From: Sesamum alatum
Taxonomy: Eukaryota > Streptophyta > Magnoliopsida > Lamiales > Pedaliaceae
DNA length: 64,000 nt
Direction of reading: 5' to 3'
Assembly (NCBI GenBank): GCA_034509735.1
Contig: JACGWO010000013.1
Coordinates: forward strand, 15,768,136-15,832,135
Part shown: in pieces, positions 11,301-22,161 of the stretch
Layout of the letters: each line of letters starts with the position of its first letter
Numbering within the stretch: position 1 is the stretch's first letter
Position numbers and translations under genes: made by a program
The notes under the pieces: generated by a model
Database searches by the model: none
What the model was told of the DNA's origin: nothing
The model's input: the letters and a program-made list of their open reading frames with translations, nothing else

Positions 11301-14300
11301 GATACCTGTAAAATCAGAGTGCCAATAGTCACTTGACCATGAAGAGCACTAGTGCTATTTTTCTCCATCAAAAACTTGTACACCTGCATGCACAAAGTCA
11401 TGAACAAGGGAAAAATTTTAAGAAATATACCGGCAACAACAAAGTGACGAATGCACTGAGATTACCACTGCTGTAGATGACATCGACAGGAATGCGCCAA
11501 CAAATACCCCCTCAGAAGCTCTACCACCACATAACTGCAAACAATAAAGTGCAAATCACAGGCTTTAAGTTCCAGCACATAAACTGAGGAAAAATTGGCT
11601 CCAATACAATAAATAAAGTAGGTCGCCACAAATATAACTAACCCACAGGAAGATAGCTTTTGTTAGATTGTGAAACATGCTTTCTAAATCTTTTGCATGT
11701 AAGAAAAACTATAGTATCCATTCACACACACACATAGTAACCATAACACAAAGTGATGGCCGCACCGAGGCTATAATTCCACACAGGCACATGAAGAGGA
11801 GTATTTGGACTAGCCCTCCAAGAACAGCAACTGCACGAACAACTCGAAGCTGTAATACATGAAAGCAAATTAGCCTACAGCAATAACAGTACCTCAAAAA
11901 AACAGAACAGTAATCCATCACTCGAAGGAGCACATAGCAACAGCTAACCTTTGTTGTGGAGAACTCCAGGCCCAGAGCGAAAAGCAGGAAAATAACACCA
12001 AATTGGGCCACTGTTTCAACCTATATGCATCAGTTACATTAGGATGAAGAAACTTTTACTCTTCTAAATATCACTGCATCACATAGTAAATTGACATTTT
12101 GAGTGTCTATATTCAAGCATAAGCCAAAAACTGGAACAAAATCATTCTAGAGAATGGAGCAGTCATGAAATAAATATAGAGCCAACCAGTTAATCATTTC
12201 TTCAACTGCTTAATTATCTACGCATGGTCACTCATATAATATATGAAAATAATTGATCTCGGCTTCTCACAGTGTTAAATAGAGATTGCAATTTTCAAAA
12301 AAATCACAACTGGGCTAAAGCATACTCTTCTCCAATTGAACTCATTAAACACACTTGTAAAAATCAATTTAAAGTTAGATAAACAATGACCAACAGCGTT
12401 TTTTGCATTCTATTAAGTCGAACAAAACGAAAACTGCCTAATAACCACATATTCCCTCCACGGAAATCAAGCCACAGCATTCATCTTTCCCTAGAGGAAT
12501 ATATCATGTCCACTGTCATCATAAAATCCTTCAGTAATATTTGTAGCAAACTCCAATTCTGAGTGAAATCAACATCATCATCTTCCTAAAGCATACTAGA
12601 AAAATCGCTCTGCAGAGATGTCTAAAATTCAAACTAGAACATTTAGCTTCAACAATAACTTTCTATAGCTACATACTTGCACCATTTCACTGATAACATT
12701 AAAACCTCCAGGTCCGACTATTGATCCCGCTAATAAGTATCCAGTAAGAACCTGCAGAGCATTTCTGAGAATCAGAAGATAAAGTAGTTGAAAAAAGTGT
12801 GCTTAAGCACTCAGAACACAGGGGTCAAAGATCAAACCGGTTGCCCAGCACAAGCAAAAGCAATTCCACCGCCAGTTGCAGACACAATGACAACAACCAG
12901 ATCTGATATGAGCCTGAAAAATCACCATGTCAGCCTTGTCAGGTAATATAGAAGCAGCAAGCATGGTATAGAGGCCATTATTTCAAAATGGTCATACCTC
13001 AAGTCCAACTGCAGCACTGGGTATTTAGATTTGAAATTTGATATGATAAACACGTTGTCCTGGACATGCAATAAAACTGTCATTTGTTTATGCACTCAGA
13101 TTACGTTAATATACTTTCCAATTGCATAACTCAACTTATTAATTTCTCTGTTCCCTTTTACCTTTTCTTTCAAAGATAAGAATGTTGCTAGAAAAGCACT
13201 ATAAAAACTATTTTGATCACTGACGCAAATAAAGGAGCGGAATATGCTACCTTTCTATCAATCAATGTTGGGGTCTCTTCAGCTCCATTGTCATTATCCA
13301 GATTGAAAACTTGATGAAGTTTAAAGGATCTGCAATTATGAGGACAGCAAAATAAAGCATATGAATAAGAGGAAACAAAATAAATTAGCAAGTGAAGATG
13401 TTAGTGACAAAAATCTGTAAATGAATGGTACAAACGCTTACTTTTCCTCCTTGGTTTCATTTTTCTTTGTCTTGACTCTAGCAACTGTTTCCAATACAGC
13501 CTGATTGTTGTAAACAAAGTAAGCCAGAAATACAGCAAAAAGTTCTCCATACATTTGTATAAGAAACCCCGCATCATGCAGGTCAAGCTTTCTGATAAAT
13601 ATAAGTAGACCGGCTAAGTCAATTCAAATTGAGATGTCAGTAATTGATACCATATCGGGACATGAGAATACATCACTATTTAATTTATCCTCGAACAGAT
13701 AGAGTAGAACTGTTTTGCACTTATTATTGAATTTACTTTCTTAAAAGAAAAGATTGATTTGCAATCATTTTCAAATTCACAACACATTTTGCAAAAGGCA
13801 TTGAGTCCTGCGAACAATCGGCGAATTGTAATAGACTGCAATTGCAGTCAGTATCTCCCTCTTAAACATGGTAAGAAGGTTATACAAAGAATTGCAGAAA
13901 TAACAATATCAAAAGAGTTAAGAAGGTTAAATGCCACAAACCTGCTGCTCGGCCACACTGTTGTTAAAGCTACCAGCATCATTTGCTGCCAAATTAAATC
14001 AAGTCTGATTTTAGAGGTGATCGACTGGCAATCCAACTTCTCTTAGTCATACAGAAACTCTAATAATCAATTAGATTCTTCCATGTACAACAATAACACT
14101 AGACAAAAAGTGAAGAAACGCTCACTAATCCTTAAACTACTAGGAAACGAAAAGTTAAATGAAACTCACACTAAACAAGGATTCACGTCAGATCCACAAA
14201 TTGCTTAAAACTAATACTCACTAAACCTAAGTCCATCATTGACATCTCAAGCCAACAAAACCTAAAATTCGAAAAACTTTCCCCCGAAATCAGACAAGAT

Positions 14301-14806
14301 AACGGAAATATCGGTTTCACAATAAATTTAAGATGCGCCCCGAGATTTCTCATAAGGCGTAATAAACCGCTCAATTCGCAACCCTAATCAAGAAAGTCTA
14401 AGCACACAGAAGAAAATCACATAAGAAGGAAAAATTGGACAACTAAACCAATCATACCTCAATGCAAACCCTAATTAAACATTAACAAAGATAACAAAAA
14501 AGCATATCCAATAAATGAAAGTTAAGCTAGCCAAGTAAAACCGGCCAAATAAAATTGAGATCTAAGCAAACCTTGGTTCTGATCCTCATTCTCCGTGAAC
14601 TCCTTCTCAAGCGCGCGATCGATCATATCAGCAAATGTATCCTCCTTGGGCGTAGTCTTATTACCAGTGGACTCGATGCCGGTTGCATTGACGACGGACA
14701 CTGCACCTTCTTCAATCAACTTGGAATCTTCCGACGACACTAACGACGTCGTAGTGGCGACCAGAGCCACAAAGACCAAAATGGCGGTGGCTAATGATCT
14801 ACTCAT
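8307..14806 (-). CDS. KEA5: K+ efflux antiporter, KEA4/5/6 clade (CPA2 family)
   Basis: This is a membrane K+/H+ exchanger of the CPA2 family; KEA4-6 act in endomembranes (Golgi, TGN, prevacuolar). Twenty exons, each with GT-AG borders, read from high to low: 14806-14572, 13985-13942, 13500-13442, 13329-13251, 13059-12998, 12913-12838, 12751-12677, 12020-11949, 11849-11766, 11534-11466, 11383-11306, 11006-10918, 10532-10436, 10290-10237, 9943-9848, 9715-9527, 9448-9371, 9216-9172, 8603-8514, 8387-8307. They give 1752 nt, or 583 residues, with no stop. There is an N-terminal signal-like hydrophobic stretch (residues 4-24), then an acidic linker (DTFADMIDRALEKEF), then the Na+/H+ exchanger domain from about 155 to 535. 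Family marks include GQPVLTGYLLAGS, AQFGVIFLLFALGLEF, SDKLGLSLELGSFAAG and AQIGEFAFVLLSR. As in KEA4-6, the protein stops soon after the transport domain and lacks the C-terminal KTN domain of KEA1-3. Which of KEA4, 5 or 6 is closest is not settled; the symbol is a best guess. Confidence 0.93.
9052..9133. repeat. 41-bp tandem duplication in a KEA intron
   Basis: Two head-to-tail copies of a 41-bp unit starting ctttcatccacataaaag, identical or nearly so, lie in the intron between exons 18 and 19. They do not touch a splice site. Confidence 0.85.
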
Positions 14807-15060
14807 TTGGCTATAGCGCGCCGGCGGCGCACGTCGGGCAGGCCCCGGCGCACGACAACCGACAGACGATTCGGCGCGGCGGGTGTGGGTTAGTTTGGTT
14901 GTCTTGTCCCTGTCCGCAGGTATAAATGAGAGTACCTGAATGAAGTGTACAAACTGTAGAGACAGTGTTGAGTGAGAGTGGAGAGGGCGTACGAAATCGT
15001 AATAAATCTGTTTCTTGTTTGTCTATATAATGTTTGATTGATGTGCAATTAATTAATCAA
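14807..15060 (-). promoter_or_regulatory. KEA 5' UTR and core promoter
   Basis: On the minus strand a TATA-like ATTATATAGAC lies at about 15021-15031. It is about 215 bases above the start codon, which allows a leader of roughly 180 bases. The leader next to the ATG (14810-14880) is very GC-rich, with many CpGs, against AT-rich surroundings. No transcription start can be read from sequence alone. Confidence 0.5.
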
Positions 15061-15371
15061 ATTAATGAAGTGAAGATTAGAGCCAGAGGTGTAATTTAGA
15101 CGATAATGAAGGGGATGTTTTAACTTTTATAGGTACGTACGCGCCCACCCCACCACGTGAGGTTTTATTTCTTTTTTTCTTCCAAAGAGTGGTGATATTA
15201 TGAATACGAACCCCCAAAAATAGCACTAATTGTATTTTCTGCACCGTTTTGCCCAATAATTGGATATGATATCGGTCAAGCCACGATTTTTCAATCAAGT
15301 CTTGCCAATACAAGTGCAAGAGTTGTCAATATAATTTTTTTTTAAAATTATATATAAATTTTAATTTATAA

Positions 15372-15973
15372 TGTATGGACACTCCAAAAAATTACTCGAT
15401 ACAGTGTCGGACACGTGTTGGACACGCCTCGAACACGTGTTGGACACAGCTTAGGCGTATTCAAAAATTTAAAAAGAAAAAAAAAAGAAAAAGGACACGG
15501 TGTCGGTCTGATACGTTTTGGACACGTTATGATTTTTTTATAATTTTAAAAGGTTTTGTACTTTCTTTTTGTGAAAAAAAAAAAGAGTTTAAATAAAATA
15601 TAAAAGGAAAAAATAATTCACTTCTCTCAAACTAAATATTTTGGGATGGAATTACTAAAAAATCGAGAGACAGTCATTATAATTTAACTAATTTGGATGA
15701 TTATTTTTTTTCATTCCGTACTTTTTAAAATAAACTGATTATGTATATTTTTAAAGTCATGTATTTGGATTAAAAATTTAGACATAAGACATGCTTATTT
15801 TATGTTTTATCTTAATATATTTTATATTTCACATTTTAATTTTATGATAATTTTAGAATATATATATATATAGTATTTATATTTAGCCGTGTTGTGTCCT
15901 AGTTTTTTGAAATTTTTCTTGTCACCGTGTCCGTGTTGTATCATGTCCGTGTCGCCGTGTTCGTGTCCATGCA
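15372..15973. repeat. Dispersed element E, copy 1, with GTGTCGGACACG-type arrays
   Basis: A roughly 600-bp element has short inverted ends (tgtatggacac at the left; gtgtccatgca at the right). Both ends are rich in 'gacacg/cgtgtc' motifs such as cagtgtcggacacgtgttgg and ccgtgtccgtgtt. It is collinear with 41261 to about 41880, including 'ataatttaactaatttggat' and 'aagacatgcttattttatg'. It looks like a non-autonomous DNA element; I cannot name the superfamily. Confidence 0.65.
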
Positions 15974-16401
15974 CCATAGATTTTAATCTTTTTTTCATAT
16001 ATTGTCCTCCAAATTTTGTAATTTTTTTTAATTATATATAAATTTTAATTTATTTCTTATATTGGTGATGATGCTTGTTTTTTAAGAATATTTATTGCTT
16101 GTCTTTTTTCTCTTCTTGTTTCCACTTTCACTTGGTCTTTCATGTGTATTTATCTTTGATTGACTTCAAAGTGCAGTTTTAAGATTTAACAGAGTAATGA
16201 AATTCATGCCTCCCTTCACAATAATTGAAGTTGAAACTTTTAATGATTGAGTAAAAACCCAAACAACATACTTAAGTCTAGTGTTATAGGCCTTGTTTTG
16301 TTATACTTAAACCCCAAGTTCGAGTCACCTTTAGCACAATTGCATTATTTTATTTTATTTTTTAAGAATTTCGATAAGGAGGAACAAAAAATGATAGAAT
16401 C

Positions 16402-16849
16402 TGATGTCGGCCTGGTTGTAGGCCACATATTGGGCCCAAAGGAGACATGCCCAAATAGATCATATAGGCCCATGGAAGGAATAAAAGGAAGTCCCATAGG
16501 CCCATCCGATCCTAAGAAGTACAAAGATCCCCAGAATATGGGGATCGACGACACGTGGCGGCATCTAAAGGGCAAAGGTGAGATTGTCCGTACGAATCAG
16601 GGAGAAGTATAAATAGCCATTTATCCTCAGTTATCACACATCTCTCTTAGCATTTATTTCTATAATTTCCCTTACCTAACATTATCCTAAACCCAGAAAT
16701 CTGACTTGAGCGTCAGAGTGCTCATGTTGGGCCCCGACCCAGCTCTTTGCTCTTTGTGCAGACTTGAGGTTCCAAAAGATTCCTTAAGTTGATTGGAGGC
16801 CAGGAGCGACCCAATGACCGTCGACCTAGTGCTGCTTCAACCCTCACCA
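16402..16849 (+). repeat. 5' LTR of the gypsy-like element
   Basis: The LTR is 448 bp and runs TG...CA. It has a clear TATA box (TATAAATA, 16608-16615), and a transcript end of the R/U5 type would follow downstream. The base after the LTR begins a tttgccatcgtctgtggga stretch typical of the primer-site region in this gypsy group. Whether it still pairs with a tRNA is not clear. Confidence 0.88.
16608..16615 (+). promoter_or_regulatory. TATA box of the 5' LTR
   Basis: TATAAATA followed by 'gcc', with the matching copy at 20811-20818 in the 3' LTR. Its conservation in both LTRs, despite about 9% divergence elsewhere, supports a promoter role. Confidence 0.75.
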
Positions 16850-16898
16850 TTTTGCCATCGTCTGTGGGAACCTTGCTAGGTTTGTAGCTTAAGCAAAA

Positions 16899-17913
16899 AT
16901 GGATGATGTCCCTATCACTGTTGAAAACCACCCGGGTTCTGAGCCTACAACTCAGCGACCTAGGAAGGAGGTAGCCCCCAACTCGGAGACACCTCCCGGA
17001 GCAATATATCACTTAACAGAAGAAGCCCTGCAAGATCTGTTGTCGGCCACTGTGCGTAAAGCCTTGTCGAGGGCAAAAGCGGCTGGAGATACAGCGAGCC
17101 CCCTCCAGCCTCGGCAACCTTTTGGCACAGCAAACAACAAGCGAGCAACCGACCCGGAAATGCCAACGGTGATCCCAACCCAGAGCCCCTTAGGATCCAG
17201 GTCAATAGCTCTGGACCTCTGGTGCGCAAGAGTTCGCCCTTCGCAATAAACATTCTAGCAGAGGCAGCTCCTCCCAAGTTCATACTCCCAGACTTATCGA
17301 GGTACGATGGCAATGGAGATCCACAAGAGCATGTCACTTCTTTTCAACATGTGATGCAGCTATATGGACTGACGGACGCAATGAATGCCCGAAGTTTTCC
17401 AACAACGCTGCAAGGGCGGGCCTAGGAATGGTTCACATCTCTCCCAGAGGCGTCGATCCCAGCCTTCGAGGCATTGGTAAACAAGTTCCTATACCGATTT
17501 GCCAGCAAGAGAAGGTCGAAAAGACCCGCCATGTACCTGTTCACCATCAGATAGATGGCAGGAGAAACGTTGCGAGGTTTTATGGCCAGGTTTAATAATG
17601 AGATGTTAGAAGTGCAAGACTTGAAGATTGAAATGGTCACTAGCATATTAATTCACGGGTTGGGAAAGGCCCGATGGCTTTTGCGTTAGCACGCAACCCG
17701 CCAAAAAGTATGGAAGAGTTAAGTGAAACAGCTGAACAATACATAAGGGAAGAGGAGATGCTGGCAATGAAGGAAGATTGGGTGGAACTACAAAAGTTGC
17801 TACATCGAAAGATGGGTGCGAAGGGGCAGGATCAACCAAGCCAGCAAACTCATCTTCGGGAACAGAATCAACAACGACCTCTTTTGGGTAATCTTTCAAT
17901 TCAGTGTCTTTGA
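16899..17913 (+). pseudogene. Broken gag of the gypsy-like element
   Basis: The first frame (16899-17249) is a Pro/Thr-rich N-terminus. The second frame (17222-17425 and on) carries the retrotransposon gag core, with the motif RYDGNGDPQEHVTSF near 17300, then a stop after 'LQGRA' where Trp is expected. Gag-like sequence continues in the same general region (EWFTSLPE, FASKR, GETLRGFMARFN) with further stops. A later frame (17674-17913) begins AFALARNPPKSMEEL and covers the gag C-terminus. At least one frameshift and several stops show that it is dead. Confidence 0.8.
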
Positions 17914-20307
17914 AGAAACTTATGGATCGGGGGTGGAATCCATCATTGAGAGCTTTCAACAGCTTCGACTGACTGAGGCAATTGTAAAAACTCACGAAAC
18001 CTTTGTTGGTAGCCCGTTTCACGACACCCGCCTCTAATGATCGAGATTGCATGAAGGCGCGTTCCCCGCCCAACCTGGCTTGCTTAACCTCTAAATTCTC
18101 CGCATAATTTATGTACTTGCTCTTTTCCCCGGCCACGCCGGATTTAAAGGCCTTGGTCTCACGAGCCTTTGAAGCTTCGACTTCAGCCCGTAAATTCCGA
18201 ATCTCATACTTCAAAGCCTCATTCGCCCGGAGTGCGTCGGATGCTTGCTTCTCGACTTGGGCCTTCACACTTTCCAACTCCTTGATACGCTCCTCCGCGT
18301 TTAACTATCGCGCCTGAGCCTCGCTTACCTCAGCCTTCAAAGTCTAATTGGCCTCTTCGATGGATTGAATCCAGACTTGGAGGTCATCTCAGTCGTACCT
18401 CCAGTAGGAACATTGGAGGCTCATGGCATGGAGTACCTCCACCAACTGGAAAGAGTAAGATAATGTTCAGTAATAAGGTATTAGGAAACATGAAGGATAA
18501 CAATGTGTCCCAAGGTCGAACCTGATGGTGCAGATGGGCGCCCAATATCTCTAACCGAGCATGGTGAAGGCTGGCCAGCGCAACTTGATCCTTGGGGAGC
18601 AGGCAGGCCTTGTACATTTCAAAAGAGGTTCCCCCTGGCTTGCTATGAAAAATCGAACTATTCCCAGAAACCTGTCAGTCGGGGACAAGGGGGGTTTCAT
18701 CAGGTGGAAGCCGAGTGTTAAGCTTTAAAGCTTGGTTGATCTCCTCCCCAGCCCAATCCAGGCGCTTATAGCATACGCTCAGGCGATGCGCCAACTTATC
18801 GATGGTGTCGGGGGAAAGATGGTTGAAGGCATCGACACCCATGAAAACAGGGGATTGGGGCTTTGCATTTCCGGCCCCTGCGACCTCCTCATCACCCCTG
18901 GCAACCCCCCGCCCCACTATCTGCAACCTTCTTATCTTTATCACCCTTATATCTCTTGGGCCTAGAAACTTTGGTAGGGGGATCTCCCGCATGCTTTACC
19001 TTTTGGGATTTCCATTGCCGTGTATCAACCGAGGATTCAGCACAAGTTTTGGGTGTTGGGTCATTAGGGCGAGACTTCACTAAGGAGCGAGAGGATTGTG
19101 AAGGTTTGCGAGGAGGAACCCCGCCCTCACGCATTTGCAAAGCTGGGATACTCTCCCGAAGGGGCGCGACATCAAGCGCAGGAGAAGGAGACCTATCTAG
19201 CTCCGGGGGTTGATGACCTTCATTATGAGGGGACGAAGGATCCATGTCGTGGATACCGGCATGGGGAGTGGACGGTTCATCGATAGGTTCCAGATCCACC
19301 TCGACCCCGGCAGCCCGCGCAATGGCCACCAACTCCTCCTGCCTTTAACGTGCCTCATTGGCCATCATAGCTGCCCGAGCCCCCATATCTGAAAGAGGAA
19401 CATGACCTGTGGAGAATACGGCAAAGATACAAAAGTAAAGAATTTACCTAGAGTACGATTGGAGTGTAAATTTGCAGGGGATAGTAGGGCCAGCCAAGAA
19501 CTTCTTCAGCTAAAAGTTCATAAGCATCAAACCAATGATCGGTCAAGACATTTTCTACAAAGTCCTCGTCCTAAGAAGGGGACCCTACACATTTCAAATT
19601 AGGCTTATGAAAAGACCATTCGGTCGAAACATTCCAAGGACGGTTGGCAGGGCACGAATAAAAAGGAATTTATCCTTCCAGGACCCAGCAGAGCTAGGAA
19701 GGTTACCCACAAAACGAATGTTCCTGCGAGCATCATAACAAAATCTAGGAGTTTGTGACCTAATAGATGACGAAGCACAAAACAAGGCAGAGCAGTTTGC
19801 GATAGAGGGCTCGTGACCAAAGTATTGCATTAAGATCACAAAGTAAAGGATGTTCCTCAGAGCGTTGGGGACTAATTGGAAATGGCTTATCTGTAGGTAG
19901 TTAATAAGGGCCGCAATGCGAGGGTCTATAGGAAACCTAAGCCCGGCGTCTAGAAGAGGAAGATGGACGGTAAGGCAGCAAGGCGGAGGTCGGTGCATAG
20001 CTTGGTCGCTGGTAGGGATATATAAAGTATAATCTATGGGAACATGATAATCCCGACTAATCCTAGGGAGATCTTTGTATTTGATACATGATTTTACATA
20101 CAACCTAGCATCTAAAGGAGCGCCGTCCGCAGGGGGTACATCCCCCTGAGGCAGCTCTAACTCAACGACCTCAGGAGCCGCAGGAGGATTGACCCTAGGA
20201 ACGTCGTCTCTAGCCATGGGACTACTCACCTCAGAAGATGAACTTGAGTCAGAGCTATTAGAACTAGAATTCGAGGACTCACTAGACTCACTTGACTCAC
20301 TAGACAT
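17648..20307 (-). pseudogene. Antisense gene inside the gypsy-like element (Transposase_28-like), decayed
   Basis: The reading runs against gag. It starts at 20307 with a Ser/Glu-rich N-terminus (SSESSESSESSNSSS). A conserved domain follows (about 20060-19640) with features of the plant 'putative gypsy type transposon' family (PF04195): DYHVPIDYTLYIP, GLRFPIDPRIAALINYL, FQLVPNALRNILYF. The frame then shifts; 'DHWFDAYELL' sequence is readable near 19500 in another frame. Further pieces are 19332-18892 (a Pro/Ser/Lys-rich linker), 18992-18675 (contains FNHLSPDTIDKLAHRLSVCY) and 18277-17648 (a coiled-coil of Ala/Glu/Lys followed by an acidic tail). Frameshifts and stops separate them, though some gaps could be introns. 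Its function in this family is unknown; such additional antisense frames have been described in plant LTR elements. Confidence 0.72.
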
Positions 20308-20451
20308 GAGTAAAGAAAGGCAGAGAAGTTACCTATTGGTGGGCGAAATGTCGAAAAGCAGAGAAAAATCAAGAACAACTGAGGGTCGAAGGCTAGAAGC
20401 TAGGGTCCTCTTTTAGGAGAAATAGAGAGGGCCGGAAGAAGTGGGGAGTTC

Positions 20452-20459
20452 TATTTATA
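20452..20459 (-). promoter_or_regulatory. TATA box for the antisense gene
   Basis: The minus strand reads CCCCTATAAATAGAACTCC, a strong TATA context, about 145 bases above the antisense ATG at 20307. It lies in internal sequence between the antisense gene and the 3' LTR, so it is not an LTR promoter. Confidence 0.65.
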
Positions 20460-20604
20460 GGGGGACTTGGTCAGATAGAGAGCGGTTAATCTAAGGGACA
20501 TAAGAGGAACGGTCATCTGAGATGAGTAGACTAGATTGCAAGCCCAAATATTCAAAATTTTGCGTTCCTGCCTCAAAAGAACATTCGGGCTTGGGGGAGT
20601 AAAA

Positions 20605-21049
20605 TGATGCGGGCCTGGTTGCAGGCCACATACTAGGCCCAGAGGAGACATGCCCAAATAGATCATATGGGCCCATGGAAGGAATAAAAGGAAGTCCCAT
20701 GGGCCCATTCGGTCCCAAGAAGTACAAAGATCCCCAGAATATGGAGATCGGCGACACGTGGCGACATCTCAAGGGCAAAGGTGAGACCATCCATACGAAT
20801 CAGGGAGAAGTATAAATAGCCCTTATCCTCAGTTATTACCCATCTCTCTAGCATTTATTTCTATAACTGCCCTTACCTAACATTATCCTAAACCCAGAAA
20901 TCTGACTTGAGCGTCATAGTGCTCACGCTAAGCCCCGACCCAACTCTTTGCTCCTTATGCAGACCTTGAGGTTCCAAAAGTCCTTAAGTTGATTGGAGGC
21001 CTGGAGCGACCAAACAACCGTCGATCTAGTCCTGCTTCAACCCTCACCA
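20605..21049 (+). repeat. 3' LTR of the gypsy-like element
   Basis: The LTR is 445 bp. It is preceded by a purine-rich tract (gcttgggggagtaaaa) and followed by the GAATC duplication. Its TATA box is at 20811-20818. Confidence 0.88.
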
Positions 21050-21054
21050 GAATC

Positions 21055-22161
21055 TTTAAACTTGACGGACCAAATCTGATGAGCAGTATACATGAAAGAC
21101 CAAAAATGGATAAATAACATAATTTAGGGACCAAAAGTGATATTTACCCTTATTTTTATATACAAGCATAATTTTTCGATCACTTCATGCCCGAATCCAT
21201 CATTTGGAGTTGTACTTTTGTTCTTACTGCAGTAAGATCTCATGGAGTTAACTTGTCATGCCTCGTCTAATCTAACTCCTGATAGACCATCTACCTCAAG
21301 ACCAATGAGTTTATGCTTTGTCTTTGTTTTTGTTAGTCAATTAAACTTTATGAATTAAATAAGAATCGAGGTCATAAAATAAAAACACAATGAAATTGCG
21401 TAATGAAGACAACAGATCTAACACAACCACTGACAAAATGAACGCAAACATCTACGAGGTTTTTTGCATCGTCACTACAACAAAAAGAGGTTTTGCTTTT
21501 TATGTTGACTTCCTGCCTGGTCCCCGACTTCATATCATACTATCTCTATGTGCTTGCTTCAGGACCTTTCGCATGTTTGCTATCAAGTAGCGACTATGCT
21601 CCATAATTGGATCCTAAAATCTGCCGACAACATCAAAGTTCTGATACACTCAAAAACACAAAATAGGCTAACTTGAAGATAACGCTCCACTACGTGTTCC
21701 ACTTAATCTTGGAGATAGCATAAAACTACACCGAAGGCGAAATATGATGTAGTTGTGGGTACCAGCTACCATTTTCCATATTCATATGTACATACATGCT
21801 GAATAATGAATTTTTCAGCTTGATTTTGTGAAACCAAGTACAATAGTCATGGATCAGAACCTCAAGAAAATTTAAATTCTCAAGAAGTCACTCTCACCAA
21901 ATACACGAGTATAGGATACTTCATATTCATGTGTACGAGTCGACATCCTCCAAAGGCGGCAAGCTTTAGTTTGTAATATTCAAGTGAAGTAGCTGGAACC
22001 TGTAGAAAACAGCCAGACCATCGGAGGACGAAGTTACTCTCAGATCTGGTAATATACACATCTTCTCTCGTCTAATTGTTGCAAACAGTGTACAGTGTCA
22101 ACACATGACTATCCCTCAACGACGATGCTTTTCAAGCTCTCCATGGAGTTTGAATGGATCT
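21055..22161. other. Region 3' of the histone deacetylase gene
   Basis: No gene is seen. Positions 21055-21160 hold a remnant of the common 'gggaccaaaa' repeat. The part from about 21600 to 22161 is probably 3' untranslated sequence of the deacetylase, which is on the minus strand. Confidence 0.4.

Larger units (their letters stand above)
16402..21049 (+). mobile_element. Ty3-gypsy-like LTR element without pol, carrying an antisense gene
   Basis: The element is 4648 bp and bounded by direct LTRs (16402-16849, 20605-21049) that start TGATG and end CACCA. It is flanked by a perfect 5-bp target duplication GAATC (16397-16401 and 21050-21054). A purine tract lies before the right LTR (about 20589-20604). 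By eye the LTRs differ at about 40 of 450 positions, mostly C/T and G/A, so the insertion is old. Inside are a broken sense-strand gag (16899-17913) and an antisense coding region (20307 down to about 17648). I found no protease, reverse transcriptase, RNase H or integrase motifs on either strand. It is therefore non-autonomous and needs a partner for mobility. Confidence 0.88.
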
